A stretch of 64,000 nucleotides of DNA from Oncomelania hupensis (lineage: Eukaryota; Mollusca; Gastropoda; Littorinimorpha; Pomatiopsidae). Below, piece after piece: positions 11,713-23,325 of the stretch. Below the pieces are notes generated by a model that saw nothing but the letters and a program-made list of their open reading frames with translations, ran no database searches and was not told the DNA's origin. The stretch covers positions 25,876,564-25,940,563 of the forward strand of contig CM072511.1 in NCBI GenBank assembly GCA_036898135.1, read 5' to 3'. The stretch's first letter is position 1; each line of letters starts with the position of its first letter. Made by a program: the position numbers and the translations under genes.

Positions 11713-13360
11713 ACCCTATACTTATTGTTAAACAATAAACCATCGAATTATTATGTCCCAGGATCTGATAGTAAAAGAATGACATTTTCCAGTAAAAAAA
11801 AAATCGCCAAGATAATCGACATTCTGTGGATTTGTTCTCTCAGCTAAAGGATTCCAACAGTGCTACGATGAGAAGGATGAGGATGCTTCAATATTGCCTT
11901 AGTTATTATACTCTAAGATCCCACCACCTTCCCCGTCGTAAAAACAGCCAGAATGTAAGATTTGGTAGCTGCATTCCCTAATCGCCTATAGCTCTTTCAT
12001 CATGAGGTCCTAGGGGTGTCGTGGTGATGACTGTTATACGGCAAATGTCGAGTCAGCCCCGAAGCTTGAATCTATATAACTCGAGTTTATATCCACTCGT
12101 TCCGTTCACTCAATAACAAGTCAAGAGACGTCGTTATGAAGCGTCTCCATCTTTTTACATCAAAAGACACTCAAACAACATCAACAGCTGCATTCAAGAA
12201 ACGGAATCCTAACGCACCTTGTATAATTATATCCTCCGTACATTGTTTACAACGGTATAGTATAGATCATTTAAGAATGACGTAATCACTAAACAAATCA
12301 AAACAAAGAACAGGCACTGTGTTACGTCATATAATGTTCTACACTGTTCGAAGATTTGTCTGCTTGATGCGAGAGTGATCTCGAACCCTCCCGTCGGTGG
12401 TAAATAAATAATTCTAGAAAGGTCTCAATATTGCTACAACAGTACCGACCGAAGAAAACAAACTAGCATTGTGCATTGTTTTTCCAGCATCAACGCAGAA
12501 CCAACTCAAGGGTAAATGAATGCTATCATTGCAAAACACAATGTTCGTAATTAAAGTGCGCATCTCATTGACAATGGTAACAATGACAGATGATTCACTC
12601 CAGGGCTGACACCCAAAATTAATGAGGTCCGCAAAAGATCGACCATCACTGATAACATTGTGTGTTCTTCCCTTTGGATTACTCATGGTGGATCAGCTAT
12701 CACAAAAATATCAGTAAACAAAGGTATCGGTTTCGTAAACTCTCTGCATCTACCTACTTACACGAAAGTACAGAGATATATTGACTGCCTTAAATGTTTC
12801 CGTCGTCTGTGTCATCCATCACTACCGTCTTCAGTTGCGATACATTTGTTATGTGTCGACTTTCTATGAGTTTGTTTGCGTGGACAACTTGCTTCGTTTC
12901 GGGCAAACTGACATTATTTTGGTAATACTAACTTATCCTCTTTCGACTTAAGGCATAGCTCTCAGGTTCAGAGAGACTGACCTTTTAATATTTATCTTTT
13001 CTTCCCTATCTCGACTTGATACCACGATGTTTTAATATGGAAACATAGGCCAACATCGACGTACGTCACAACAGCAACAACAACGTTGCAACATCGACCA
13101 ACATTATTAACATCATAAGATGGTTTATCCCTAAGATATTGTTATCCACACCTCTCTATACAAACCCTGCTCCATCACCTCTGTTGTGACGTTTAATATT
13201 GTGCACTTCCTACGCAAGCAACACCCACACAAACTATTCACCTCAAGCATGCGCACCAACCAATTGTAGAAGTGTGGCTCTTTACAAGGTTTGCCCCTCT
13301 GACCTAAAATTTAAAAAAAAAATCACCGCTCATTGCTCATCCCCTGTCTCCCCCTCCCTA
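11713..13360. other. Non-coding DNA
   Basis: No credible gene or repeat is recognised. The base composition is moderately A+T-rich and reading frames are short and unrelated to known domains. Confidence 0.5.
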
Positions 13361-13368
13361 CACACGCA

Positions 13369-13393
13369 AACACACACACACACGCACCCACTA

Positions 13394-13439
<46 letters not shown>

Positions 13440-13455
13440 AACCACACACACACGG
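13369..13455. repeat. (CA)n microsatellite with CT interruptions
   Basis: CA tract from about 13369, interrupted by a TCTCTCTC block near 13393. Confidence 0.95.
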
Positions 13456-13867
13456 TCGCGCGCGCCTCGCCCCCATCAACCCACGCCAACATCACCACCA
13501 CCACCCTTTACCTTCCCTCCGCTGTGACTGCTAATGACTTTTCTCCCACCAGCTGTGTTCTTAGGTTTTCTACCCTTGTTGTCTCGTTAGTTAAGTATTA
13601 GAATGAGTGATAGTGTCGTTATAGCGATGCCAGCAGTCTGATACTGGATAACAGAGGCTCCGACCGTGCACAGCTTCAGCATATAAATTACGTTGACACT
13701 GACAATCCCATTCTCCAGCCTCTCTCCCCTAGTGTGTCGTCCGTCAGTTTCACGCCTTATACCGAAGACATTGCCAACACTTTCGTAGTAGTATCGGCTA
13801 AATGAGACTGTGTCCGGCTAAACGTGTTTTCAGCCGAAGTTCTATAATATAGCTAAAGGTCTAGCTG

Positions 13868-14060
13868 TTTAGAACAAACTGTCTTCATCTAATATTTCAG
13901 ACCGTAGAAGTCAGCAACTAAGAGTGGCTTCACCCAATATTCCAAACCATAGACGTCTAGAACAAGCTCTGTCTTCAGCCAATATTCCAGATAATAGAAG
14001 ACTGCAACAAACTGTGTCTTCAGCTAATATTTCAGATCATAGAAGTCTGGAACAAGCTAT
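13868..14060. repeat. Degenerate 45-bp tandem repeat
   Basis: About four units of 45 bp share the phrase CAATATTCCAGA...ATAGAAG, AACAAGCT and GTCTTCAGC in the same order, with roughly 15-25% divergence by eye. No coding role is apparent. Confidence 0.75.
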
Positions 14061-14214
14061 TTCATACAGAATATTCAAGACAGGAACAAGCTGAGTCTTC
14101 GCAGCAGTGTTTACAAATATATGGAAGTCTGTGATGAATAGGATTTTAAAAAAATAAATTCAGTGTTTTTTTCTAGATGCTTAGGTTTGTGTTTATTATT
14201 GTGTTGCCATTCCT

Positions 14215-15470
14215 GCAAGGTCCTCCTGAAAATAATATTCAACAGGTTGAAACCTCAAGCTGAACAAATCATAGCTGAAGAACAAGCAGGATTCAGGGCA
14301 GGGCGAAGTACCCTTGAACAAATTTTCAACCACAGAATGATCTGCGAGAAATACCTACAGCACCAACAACATAACAAGAACTAAATCACGAGTTTATAGA
14401 CTTCAAACGTTTGACCGTGTCTGGCAGGCAGCTCTGTGGGCAACCATGAGAGTGTACAACATCAGCTCTAAAACTATTGAAGTCATTAAAAGCCTATATG
14501 ACAAGGTTACTATTGCATAACAACGCCATCTGGAACTGGTTCAGAACAACAATCAGTGTGCGTCAAGGATGCCTACTCGCTCCAACACTCTTTAACATCT
14601 TCCTAGAGCGCATCGTGTCAGATGCCCATGCAGATTACGAAGGCACAGCCAGCATAGGGGGTAGAGCAATCTCCAACCTCCGTTTTGCAGATGACATTGA
14701 TGATTGGCTGAAGAGGAACAAGAACTTGAACAGCTTGACGCCACTTCCAGAGCCTATGGAATGGATATAAATGCAGAGAAGACTGAAATGATGACCAACA
14801 ACACCAATGGCATCCACATGGACATCAAAGTCCAAGGCCAATCCATCAACACAGTGCACAGCTTCAAATATTTAGGAGCCATTGTATCAGACAATGGGTC
14901 CCGACAGGAAGTCGTCTCCAGGATCGCACAAACAGCTGCGGCCATGACAAGGTTGAAACCCATTTGGAAACACAGGACCGTCAGTTTACGTTCCAAGGTA
15001 AGGCTGCTGTACTCCCTTGTCATTCCCCTCTTCTTATACGCTTGCGAAACATGGACCCTGACAGCAGATCTATAATGAGAATACAAATCATGGAGATGAT
15101 TTGCTACAGAAGACTTCTGGTCATTTCCTATACCCAGCACATCACCAACAACGAAGTCCGACAGACCATCACACAAGCCATTGGACAACACGATGACCTG
15201 CTCACAGTGGTGAAGAAACGGAATCTCCCATGGTATGGCCACATCATCAGAGCATCAGGCCTTGCAAAGACCACCCTGCAAGGCACGGTGCAAGGAGGAA
15301 GAAGAAGAGAGAGACTGAAACGGAGGTGGGAGGACAACATTCGAGAATTGACTTGCTTGACACTGAGCGAAGCCATGATGGTTGCTGAGGACAGATAAAG
15401 ATGGAGTACGCTGGTTAAACGATCATCTTTGATGCCCCAACGACCTTCGAGTGACGGGATAGGATAGGAT
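14215..15470 (+). pseudogene. RTE-like LINE, 5'-truncated and decayed reverse transcriptase
   Basis: Homologous to the C-terminal half of the intact LINE at 36593-39950. Recognisable RT pieces in order: ILNRLKPQAEQIIAEEQAGFRAGRST; IRQGCLLAPTLFNIFLERI-like; NLRFADDID with the catalytic ADD; FKYLGAIVSDNGS; YACETWTLTADL; then RRRERLKRRWEDNIREL. At least four frame changes separate the pieces (near 14385, 14500, 14700 and 15070). It starts abruptly inside the RT and ends in GGATAGGATAGGATAAA, the pentanucleotide tail of this family. It cannot encode a working enzyme. Confidence 0.92.
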
Positions 15471-15835
15471 AAATGTTTATTATAAATTCATTTATTTATT
15501 TAATTGTTCTAATATAGAGCTGTACCAGCTCAAGACGCTGTTTGACACAAAATCTAACTTAATCCGCCCGAGACACCCACATGCAACCTTAGTCTGACGC
15601 CCAGACGACTGAACACAATCCTGGACGACCAGGGATAGGGCAAAGGGACCTAGAGCGTGCTGGACGTATTTGTGTAGCTTGCACTCACCCATATAGGACA
15701 TGAGAGTCAGGATCTTTAAAGTCCATGCGTTGAAATGTGTGCGTGCACATATTAGACCTCATGGGAAGTAGTAGGGACGCAGTGTCTCAGTATAAGATTT
15801 ATTGTAACGTGTATTTTAATTTTTTTTTTAACTCC

Positions 15836-15929
15836 AGGCCGTCGTCAACGGGGTTTGAACCACTGCCTGCCTGCAAAGGCTGCAATGTTATTGCCTGACA
15901 TTCGAGTACACTTCGCACACCACTGAGCC
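15836..15929 (-). mobile_element. tRNA-derived SINE head
   Basis: On the minus strand, TGGCTCAGTGGTGTG resembles a pol III box A and GGTTCAAACCC fits a box B, but spacing and stems do not fold as a tRNA. It is cut at 15929, exactly where the duplicated block begins. Confidence 0.55.
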
Positions 15930-16120
15930 AAGATTCTGAGTTTAGATTCTATTTTCCAAAGGAATATAGAGTTGTACTCTATAGAGATGAAAATTCTATT
16001 GCTTTGTTTTTTATGCAAACATAGTCTAATCTGTATCTGTAGGGCTTAGCTTACGTTCTTTGATTTCTGTCATTGTGACATGGGCTTATGTCACTTTTTC
16101 CACCATCTCTGCCGCTGGTC

Positions 16121-16778
16121 ACTGTAGATTGTTCTAACCTATAAAGGGAAAAGTGAAAGCCCCAGTTGAAAACCTGTCTTGACTTTGTAGGCATGACCAA
16201 TTCACTGCGGCAACAGTTGGGGTGCCGGGGGTTTCAGTATAAATAGTATCCCCACTTTCTGGAAATTTAGTGCTTTAAATTCCCACTGTCGCTGTCTTCC
16301 TCATTTACTCTTTCCCATTCCTGCTCTGTCCTATCACTCTGCTATACTATCTTCTTCTTCGCTAGATCAATGACCTACCTTTTTTCTTGAAAGCTCTTCC
16401 TGAACAGGACTCCTTGTTTGTGTATGAGGTCTGTTGGATCAGCTTGGGAGTGTTGGACGCTTTCTGCCGGGTGGTCACTAGGGCTTCCTATGATGTTATT
16501 ATTTAGCAATATAGGCATTTTATATGTATATGTTTTGTTGATAATTTATAATAATGTTTGTATTCTATTTTGTTTTTGTAACCGGGGGTTCGAGTAGTTG
16601 GGGTAAAGCCTCAGCCGTCCCCTGCGTGGGATGTCTTTATTGTAAAGTGACTGGCCAGTGGAGGGCATTCAATTTTCCCACTAGGGTTGTTTCAGCAGAT
16701 CTTTTATGCGGATCGGGGGTTGTCCGGTCCTGATTTGGCTCGGAAGAGTCCGCTGGACCTAAAGCAACAATCAATCAA
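16121..16778 (+). mobile_element. Family X LINE 3'-end element, copy with target duplication
   Basis: Flanked by a perfect 13-bp direct repeat TCTGCCGCTGGTC (16108-16120 and 16779-16791). The 658-bp insert contains ATAAATAGTATCCCC, AATTTAGTGCTTTAAATTCC and the 3' hairpin GGTCC...GGACC, then CAATCAATCAATC as tail. It has no coding potential. Lengths vary among copies, so it is best read as a 5'-truncated LINE 3' region. The paralogue lies at about 40830-41488. Confidence 0.85.
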
Positions 16779-17439
16779 TCTGCCGCTGGTCGTGAACATA
16801 TTCCAGGTTTTCATTAAAGTATTACACAATCGCTTTCCCGGTCCCGAACTGATAAAAGAAGGGCAGACTGTAGGTCCAACTACGTTACGTCACCCGGAGT
16901 AAATAGGTAGACTTATACGACCAAGGGCACAGACGTTTGGGAGGCGACGAAAGTCCCCGGCCGATCTCTTCTACGCAGTGTGAGACCATATGTCGTAGCA
17001 CAGACATCTGCACGCGCAAGTGATGTAAGGACACAGTTGCATCATTTTCTGCCCCTGGACACCCTGCAAATGCCAGCATCCTGATTGTTTCGATCAACAA
17101 GTTCCAGAAGACCCTATCCATCATTATTATGTCCGTTTGTGACATTTACCCGGACACCCTGCAAAGTGCTGGCACTTTGATTGTTTCCCTGACCAACTTC
17201 CGTTACACGCAGAGTTCCAGAGAGAACCTAATTATTGACATACTCCTTATACAATATTTAGTGTTGACTTTAACGTTGAGAGCCAAGACGGATTCACGTG
17301 ACTTTTTCGGAACCAACAAGCTTTTAACCTCAAAATAATGATCACCATGTGTAGCTTCATCAGTGACCAGCTGCTTTAACCTATAAGTTCAGTTTTAGGT
17401 TGAATATTTCTGCCTCTCCTTATTGCATTCTTCGTTATT

Positions 17440-17520
17440 TCTCTAAGCGCTCTGAGCATGCTACCTTAGCACGGAGAAAGCGCGTTATTCAAATGTTCAA
17501 CATCAACTTCATGTGCCTAA
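17440..17520 (+). mobile_element. Short L2/CR1-like LINE 3' end
   Basis: Contains AAGCGCTCTGAGC and AGAAAGCGCGTTATTCAAAT, the typical terminal hairpin-plus-tail layout of L2/CR1-type LINEs. Also present in copy 2 near 42147. Confidence 0.5.
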
Positions 17521-17721
17521 GATAGTTAGGGCAGTCCATGGTACATACTTACGTCTTCCGCAACTGCTGTAACAGTGTCAGGAATAATTGGATGAAGCGC
17601 CAGTTGTTGTTTTTTAATGTTCTTGCTGCTCCTGTGGTTGTTGTTGTTGTTGTTGTTGTTATGGTCGTAGCGCGTCGTAGTGGTTCTTATTGTTCTTCAC
17701 CACCACTATAATTGTCGTCAT

Positions 17722-17724
17722 CGC

Positions 17725-17794
<70 letters not shown>
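17722..17794. repeat. (TCA)n microsatellite
   Basis: About 24 TCA units, followed at 17858-17925 by GT and GA tracts. Copy 2 has a longer version at 42431-42516. Confidence 0.97.
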
Positions 17795-18054
17795 GCCGTC
17801 GTCAATATGATGCAATGCAATGAAGCAAACGCAACATTGTATACTGTGTGTACTGTACGTGTGTGTGTGTGTGTTTGTGTATGCGTGTGTGTGAGAGAGA
17901 GAGAGAAAGAGAGAGAGATGGAGGGGGTGGAGATGGGGTAGGGAGTTTTACTAGTACCTCGGGGATAACGAGTCGAGGCAATAACTAAGGAAGTACTTTC
18001 AAGAATCCGTATAATAACTTCGTCTACAAGCATGAAAGTTCTGACCATCAGTAT

Positions 18055-18122
18055 AGTATAGTCTAGTATAGTCTAGTCTAGTCTAGTATAGTATAGTACA
18101 GTATGGTATAGTATGGTATTGC
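18055..18122. repeat. (TAGTM)n pentanucleotide repeat
   Basis: Degenerate repeats of TAGTC, TAGTA and TAGTG. Also present in copy 2 at about 42773-42843. Confidence 0.85.
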
Positions 18123-18125
18123 ATA

Positions 18126-18209
18126 GCACTTAGTGTGGTCCTGATTCGGCTCTTGGCAGTCCGCTGGACCCTATAAGCACTGAATATCTATCTATCTAGT
18201 GCACTTAGT
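18126..18209 (+). mobile_element. 66-bp LINE 3'-end micro-insertion with target duplication
   Basis: Direct repeats GCACTTAGT (18126-18134 and 18201-18209) flank a 66-bp insert (18135-18200). The insert consists only of the GGTCC...GGACC hairpin region and a short 3' end with an ATCT-repeat tail. Copy 2 has a single GCACTTAGT at the matching place (near 42847) and no insert. Confidence 0.9.
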
Positions 18210-19177
18210 CACAGACAAGAAGACTAGATTTACGAAGTTATGCTTAAGAAACGGAACGCCAGCCATTGTAACAACCAAATGCTTTCAACCATTGTGTGGC
18301 TCCTAAATGATCCATTATTTTGTTTCTGCAATGTGCAACGGTGAAGACCTACTCCATCGCCCGAAAAAAAATCGCGCTTGTTACTAGTATTAGCTTGATG
18401 TTGAGTTGGGATGAGGAGCTCATTCGGTTACACGGATCCAATAGTAATAGATCTTCAGAATAAATTACGAATGCGGGACCTTTCATTTCTCTGAAAGCGG
18501 TGTGCCATGGGCAAATGAGAAGACCGAGTGGTGTCCTTTTCCGGGACCTGGACCTGGAACGTTCAAAAGGGCATTGTCACAAAGAATCAGTTTGAGGCTG
18601 CTTAAGCTTGAAATATACGCATCATCGCAATTTGGAGTATTAAAGGTACACTGCCCCTTCAACGTTTGTAGAAGTTGTCCGCAAGTAACGAACTTTCTGT
18701 TTCCATTCGACACTCTTCTAGCACCGTTGAAAGCGTCATCCATCGTGGTTCGCCGTTGATCATCCATGTGAACGGCTTGATCGTTGATACATCTGCCGAA
18801 AGATTTAGCCGGCTTCATTTTACTGCAACTCTGATGGCAGTACGAAGTTATTTTTGGTCGCACAGAGAAAGGGGACGTAACTCCTGGTCTACTTACGAAC
18901 GTCGAGCTATGAGAGTTAGGCTGATGAGATTGTCCCGCGTTAGTAGGCTATCATTATGATTGCGATACTTAGCCTACTGTGGGTAAGATGGAATTGGGAA
19001 GACAACAGCCACTCCCTAACCGTGAACAGTCGATAATTGGCGTCATTGAGCTAATCGCCGTGTCAACAACATCAGCTATCATTCTGTGATTGGTCGCTGT
19101 TCATCGAGCACGTTGGGCCATTGATACCATAGAATCGCAGCTCTGCTCTGGCAGTAAGGCATTGTCTACAGGCCTTA

Positions 19178-19240
19178 ATGTATTATTCTCATATAGCGCA
19201 CTTTTCTGCTCAAAAAGATGCTCAAAGCGCTTACCGAAAT
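19178..19240 (-). mobile_element. L2-like LINE or SINE 3' terminus
   Basis: On the minus strand, AAGCGCTTTGAGCATC precedes GTGCGCTATATGAGAATAA, the terminal signature shared with the LINEs in this window. Also seen near 43800-43858. Confidence 0.5.
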
Positions 19241-19949
19241 TAGGGACTGAACTCAAACCGTCCAAGACGCTGACTTGCTTCATCTCGTCTTCCCTCCACA
19301 AAAATCACCGGTGATTCCAATGTTGCATGTTCGTTGTTGTATTTTATTTTTATTTTATTTATTTATTTATTTTAACTCTGTGTGGCGCAGCAGATTGAAA
19401 TCGGTTTCTGAAAAAGGAAACTGAAACCAGTTTGTATAAAGGGACAATTTTATGCTTTAATTAATATTTATGTTTTATCGCACACTGCGGTTCTCAGTAC
19501 TAGATGAGGTGAACTGCAATCGCGTTTGACACGCGGCATTACACTCGCCTCTTTGTTATGTGTTAATTGTTTTTCTTTCTTAAATGATGGTATTAGTGGG
19601 AATTGCAAATGTGCACGAAAGAAACAATATTTTTCCCTTTCGTAAGATAACTCTGTTCTTCGTGTTATTCATTTGTAAAAGGCAACTTTGTTCTTTATGT
19701 TAATCGTTTGTATTATCCGGAGAGTGATTCGTAACGTAACTCAGTATTTTTGGCTCCCTTTTAAGTACGATCTATGTATGCTATTCCTTTGTAATATACG
19801 TTGAAAAATCATTAAAAAATATAACTAGTTATGTGTTTTGTCTTTATTTTTTCGATTTTTTGCTTTAATTGTAATTCCTTTGTAAATCACTTTACACGAA
19901 AAACAGCACGCTGAATTCCTCTGATGGCTTTATCTTCATCCTTCCATTT

Positions 19950-19952
<3 letters not shown>

Positions 19953-20023
<71 letters not shown>
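19953..20023. repeat. (AAT)n microsatellite
   Basis: About 24 AAT units. The matching tract in copy 2 (45551-45709) carries an extra (ACT)n block. Confidence 0.97.
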
Positions 20024-20262
20024 TTTTTCAACTTGCCTAATGTAATATATTTTCAATTACGATTGTTTCTCGTTCTTCAATGTGATATGTATATAACTGT
20101 CTATTTGCGTGTATTGTGTGTGTGTGTCTGTGTGTGTTTGTCTGTGTGGGTGTGTGGGAGGGAGGGGGAGTCTGTGTGTGTGTGTGTGTGTTTGTGTTTG
20201 TAGAAACACCGTTATTGTTACACACTCTTTATACTCTACCTACGTTATTTTGACGGCACCGT

Positions 20263-20280
20263 TATTTTGACGTCAAAATA
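20263..20280. promoter_or_regulatory. 18-bp perfect palindrome containing a full CRE
   Basis: TATTTTGACGTCAAAATA is self-complementary and contains TGACGTCA, the consensus CRE/ATF site. A further GTTATTTTGACG lies just upstream. The paralogue near 45959-45976 has lost the symmetry on one side. It may simply be part of an old inverted-repeat element. Confidence 0.5.
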
Positions 20281-20292
20281 GCGTTTCGTTAT

Positions 20293-20358
20293 GGTTAGGG
20301 TTGTGTTAGGCTTAGGGTTAGATTAAATGTTGGGGTTAGACTTAGGGTTAGGGTTAGC
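20293..20358. repeat. Degenerate TTAGGG-like tract
   Basis: Seven or so GTTAGGG or variant units interspersed with other bases. Too degenerate to be a working telomere. Also present in copy 2 at about 45990-46045. Confidence 0.6.
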
Positions 20359-20491
20359 ATAAAAAATTGACTATTTCAAAAAATGTCATAACAACGTACG
20401 TTGCTTTTCATTAAAGTCATAACAGCGGCTTGTGTGTGTTTGTGTGGGTGAGTGCGTGTGTGTGTCGCTGTGCACCATGAGATGTGTGCGC

Positions 20492-20494
<3 letters not shown>

Positions 20495-20567
<73 letters not shown>
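20495..20567. repeat. (AAT)n tract after a LINE-like 3' end
   Basis: Preceded by GTGCGCTATAT (20486-20496), the terminal motif of the L2-like LINE at 25581-29870. It may be the tail of a very short LINE insertion. Confidence 0.8.
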
Positions 20568-20569
<2 letters not shown>

Positions 20570-20570
20570 G

Positions 20571-20862
20571 GGGTGTCGGATAGTGCAGTGGTTGGAGCAC
20601 TCGCTACTGTGTCGAAAGTGAAGCACCGTCCGGTGCGGTTAGCACTTGGATGGGTGACCGCTAAGGTGTGAAGCGACAAACAACAACGCCCCCAGTTGAC
20701 TCAACTGTGATTGAGTACCTACTCTCTTGAGGGTGGGGAAGGTAAAGCAGCGAGGGAGAGAGTTGGGCATCACCCTCATTACGCTGGCCCAAGATAAGTG
20801 TGATCTCCAACATCACGCTCCCCTACGGCCACAAGGCTATGGGACTACCTTTACCTTTTTAC
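20571..20862 (+). mobile_element. Chimeric tRNA/5S-rRNA-derived SINE
   Basis: The head has a tRNA box-A-like stretch, TAGTGCAGTGGTTGGAGC (20581-20598). Downstream, 20637-20661 matches the 3' internal promoter region of metazoan 5S rRNA (core ACTTGGATGGG, then GACCGC) at about 23 of 25 positions, judged from memory of the 5S sequence. The body ends in GGGACTACCTTTACC followed by a short T run and simple repeats. It is absent from copy 2, where the (AAT)n tract runs straight into the RTE fragment at 46238, so it moved after the copies separated or was lost there. Confidence 0.7.
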
Positions 20863-20872
20863 TAATAATAAT

Positions 20873-20908
<36 letters not shown>

Positions 20909-20931
20909 AATAATAATAATAATAATAATAA

Positions 20932-20962
<31 letters not shown>

Positions 20963-20981
20963 AAGAAGAAGAAGAAGAAGA
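20863..20981. repeat. Compound (AAC)n(AAT)n(AAG)n microsatellite
   Basis: Three trinucleotide blocks in succession after the SINE 3' end; present only in copy 1. Confidence 0.97.
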
Positions 20982-20984
20982 ATC

Positions 20985-21339
20985 CTATCCTATCCTATCC
21001 TATCCTATCCTATCCTATCCCGTAACTCTGAGGTCGTTGAGGCAACACAGATATCGTTTAACCAGCGTACTCCATCTTTCTCTGTTCTCAGCAACCCTGA
21101 TGGCTTCGCTCAATTTCAAGCCAGTCCATTCTTGAATGTTGTCCTCCCACCTCCCCCTCGGTCTCCCTCCTCCCTCACCCCACTCCCCCTACCCCCCGTA
21201 CCGTGCCTTACAGGATGGTCTTTGCAAGGCCTGATGATCTGGTGACGTGGCCATACCATCGGAGTTTCCGTTTCTTCACACTGTGAGCAGGTCATCGTGT
21301 TGTCCAGCGGCCTGCGTGATGGTCTGTCGGACCCCGTCG
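20985..21339 (-). mobile_element. RTE LINE 3' fragment
   Basis: Antisense match to the C-terminal part of the intact RTE LINE, from the (TATCC)n tail through RKRRWEDNI-like, WYGHV-like and TITQA-like codons, with frame-breaking changes. It ends at a (CTA)n tract. Matching fragment at 46238-46573. Confidence 0.9.
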
Positions 21340-21507
<168 letters not shown>

Positions 21508-21607
21508 ATAAATCTCAGATTTCCAAATGTACTCCAGTGTTTTACACAGACAAAGGCGGCAAACTATACACACAAGGATGATAACTCAATTTTCTTATCC
21601 TATCAAT

Positions 21608-21727
21608 CCTTTGTTTCCCTATCCTATCATATCCTGTCCCGTAACTCGGAGGTCGTAGGGGCACCACAGATGATCGTTTAACCAGCATACTCCATCTTTC
21701 TCTGTCTTCAGCAGCTCTTTGTTTCCC
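21608..21727 (-). mobile_element. RTE LINE micro-insertion (about 96 bp)
   Basis: Only the final part of the RTE 3' end with a (TATCC) tail, between CCTTTGTTTCCC (21608-21619) and TCTTTGTTTCCC (21716-21727). The repeats are perfect in the paralogue at 46807-46926, so the insertion predates separation of the copies. Confidence 0.85.
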
Positions 21728-21881
21728 AGGAAAGCGAATATTAGCAAACAAAGAGAGTTCTGGTAGGAAATGAGCACACAGGATAGTTTATTTTTCTGTA
21801 GATCAGACGTTTGGCTGCAGAAGGAAATTAATCAAACTCTTCATTGGGGTGATGTTAAGATAGAGACGCGGAGCGATAGTT

Positions 21882-22344
21882 TGCAAAGCATGCAATAATA
21901 ACGTGTATTTACCTTTGATTTGATTCTGAGCTGTTGCTAGAGGAAGATTTGTACAATGTTGATAGTTTTCGCCGGTCGATATTATTGTAGTAGCGTTGAG
22001 AATTTTCTGGAATTACTTGTTTATTATCGATCGAAAGTGCAGTCGAATCCTTTAAATTCGTAAACATTCTATGACGTAAGACAGTGCGTAGTTCCGATGT
22101 GTTATTGCGTCATTCTGGAATGTGCTAAGCTTTACTGGATTGCAGAGACTATTCATATAAGTAATGCACTGTCTGCTCGCGAGAGGTGATTTTTGGAAAG
22201 CGATCTAGTATGCAGTTGTTGGTATTTGCTGAATAAAATTGGAAAACTTTATATGACGACTCCTGCCTTGTTGCTGATGATCTGAATTTCACATATCACG
22301 ATTCAAGCATCGGGTCTGAATCTACTATTGATAATCGTGTAACA
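21882..22344 (+). mobile_element. Solo-LTR-like repeat (463 bp)
   Basis: Same family as 11021-11712, with termini TGCAAAGC and GTGTAACA, a CATATAAG box near 22155 and AATAAA near 22233. It lacks the hairpin block of the first copy. Nearly identical to 47081-47545. Confidence 0.65.
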
Positions 22345-22451
22345 GGGGAAGAGGTTAGCGCGGTTATGCGCGCGTATCTGCGTGTGTGTCCAAGATGAAT
22401 GCACTATTTGAACTTTGTGTGATTTGTGTATTTGACTTGTGCTCTCCGCGC

Positions 22452-22452
<1 letters not shown>

Positions 22453-22509
<57 letters not shown>
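22453..22509. repeat. (GAT)n microsatellite
   Basis: About 19 units; followed by a GT/CG-rich tract at 22560-22650. Paralogue at 47654-47712 with one interruption. Confidence 0.97.
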
Positions 22510-22512
<3 letters not shown>

Positions 22513-23034
22513 AGTGGGAGAGCTTGGGGTACAATCGATGAGTGTATGTGTTTCTTTCTGTATGTGTTTGCGCGCGAGTGCGTGTGTATGTGTGTGCGCG
22601 CGCGTCTGCATGTATGCGCATGTTTGTGTATGTGTGTGCGCTGCCGAAGTGTGCGCTATTTGTATTCAGTCCGCCTCCTTTGCCCGACGAACAGTAAGAG
22701 AATGAAGCAGTCTCTACTGATGAGGCTAATAGGGCTGAACTTTTCTGGATCTTATCCAGGCGCGTGCACTCTAATTTACCGTGAAACTGATGGTTGACGC
22801 ATTGCTTTCTTTCCGTATACAAAAAAAAATATCCAGCTAATTTCCCCAGTCTCCGTCTTTTCACTCCATCTATCATTTAGCCTTCCTCAAACTTCTTGGG
22901 CGAAGAAACTGGAACTGCCGGGCCGACATCCCTCTGTTTCCTCAAGAGAAACAAAATAGCGCTGGGGTGTGTGTTTGTTGGTGTGGGTGTGGGTGTGTGT
23001 TTGGGTGTATGTATGCCTGTGAAGGTTTGTCTGC

Positions 23035-23325
23035 TTTATCCATCCACTTCCTTCAACGCGTTCAAAATTCTGCAGCTTGTCTGATCTTGAAAAAGAAAAG
23101 GTCTGATTATATTACCTCATTGTTCTCCTCCCTTCACTGGCTACCTGTCTCACACAGAATACTCTTCAAATGTAACCTTCTCTGCTTCAAGTGCATTAAC
23201 AGTTATGCTTCTTCCTACCTTTCAGACAGCATCCATCTGTACACACCATCACGCAACCTCCGCTCAGCTTGTGATCCTCTGACTCTTCGTGGTCTTGATT
23301 GGGCTCTTAGCAATCCGCTGGAAGA
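23035..23325 (+). pseudogene. L2/CR1-like LINE, RT C-terminal remnant
   Basis: Encodes FLQRVQNSAACLILKKKR, then SLHWLPVSHRILFKCNLL and YTPSRNLRSA, the conserved C-terminal region after the RT of L2/CR1-type LINEs, also present in the intact LINE at 25581-29870. It then runs into GGTCTTGATTGGGCTC...CCGCTGG, which resembles the family X hairpin. It is truncated on both sides. Paralogue at 48280-48560. Confidence 0.85.

Noticed and set aside
14754..15242. Minus-strand gene opposite the RTE fragment
   Set aside because: It is the antisense shadow of LINE coding sequence; the same shadow recurs at 36695-37482.
20293..20358. Telomere or functional interstitial telomeric array
   Set aside because: Units are too few and too degenerate, and the tract lies in a duplicated block full of other repeats.
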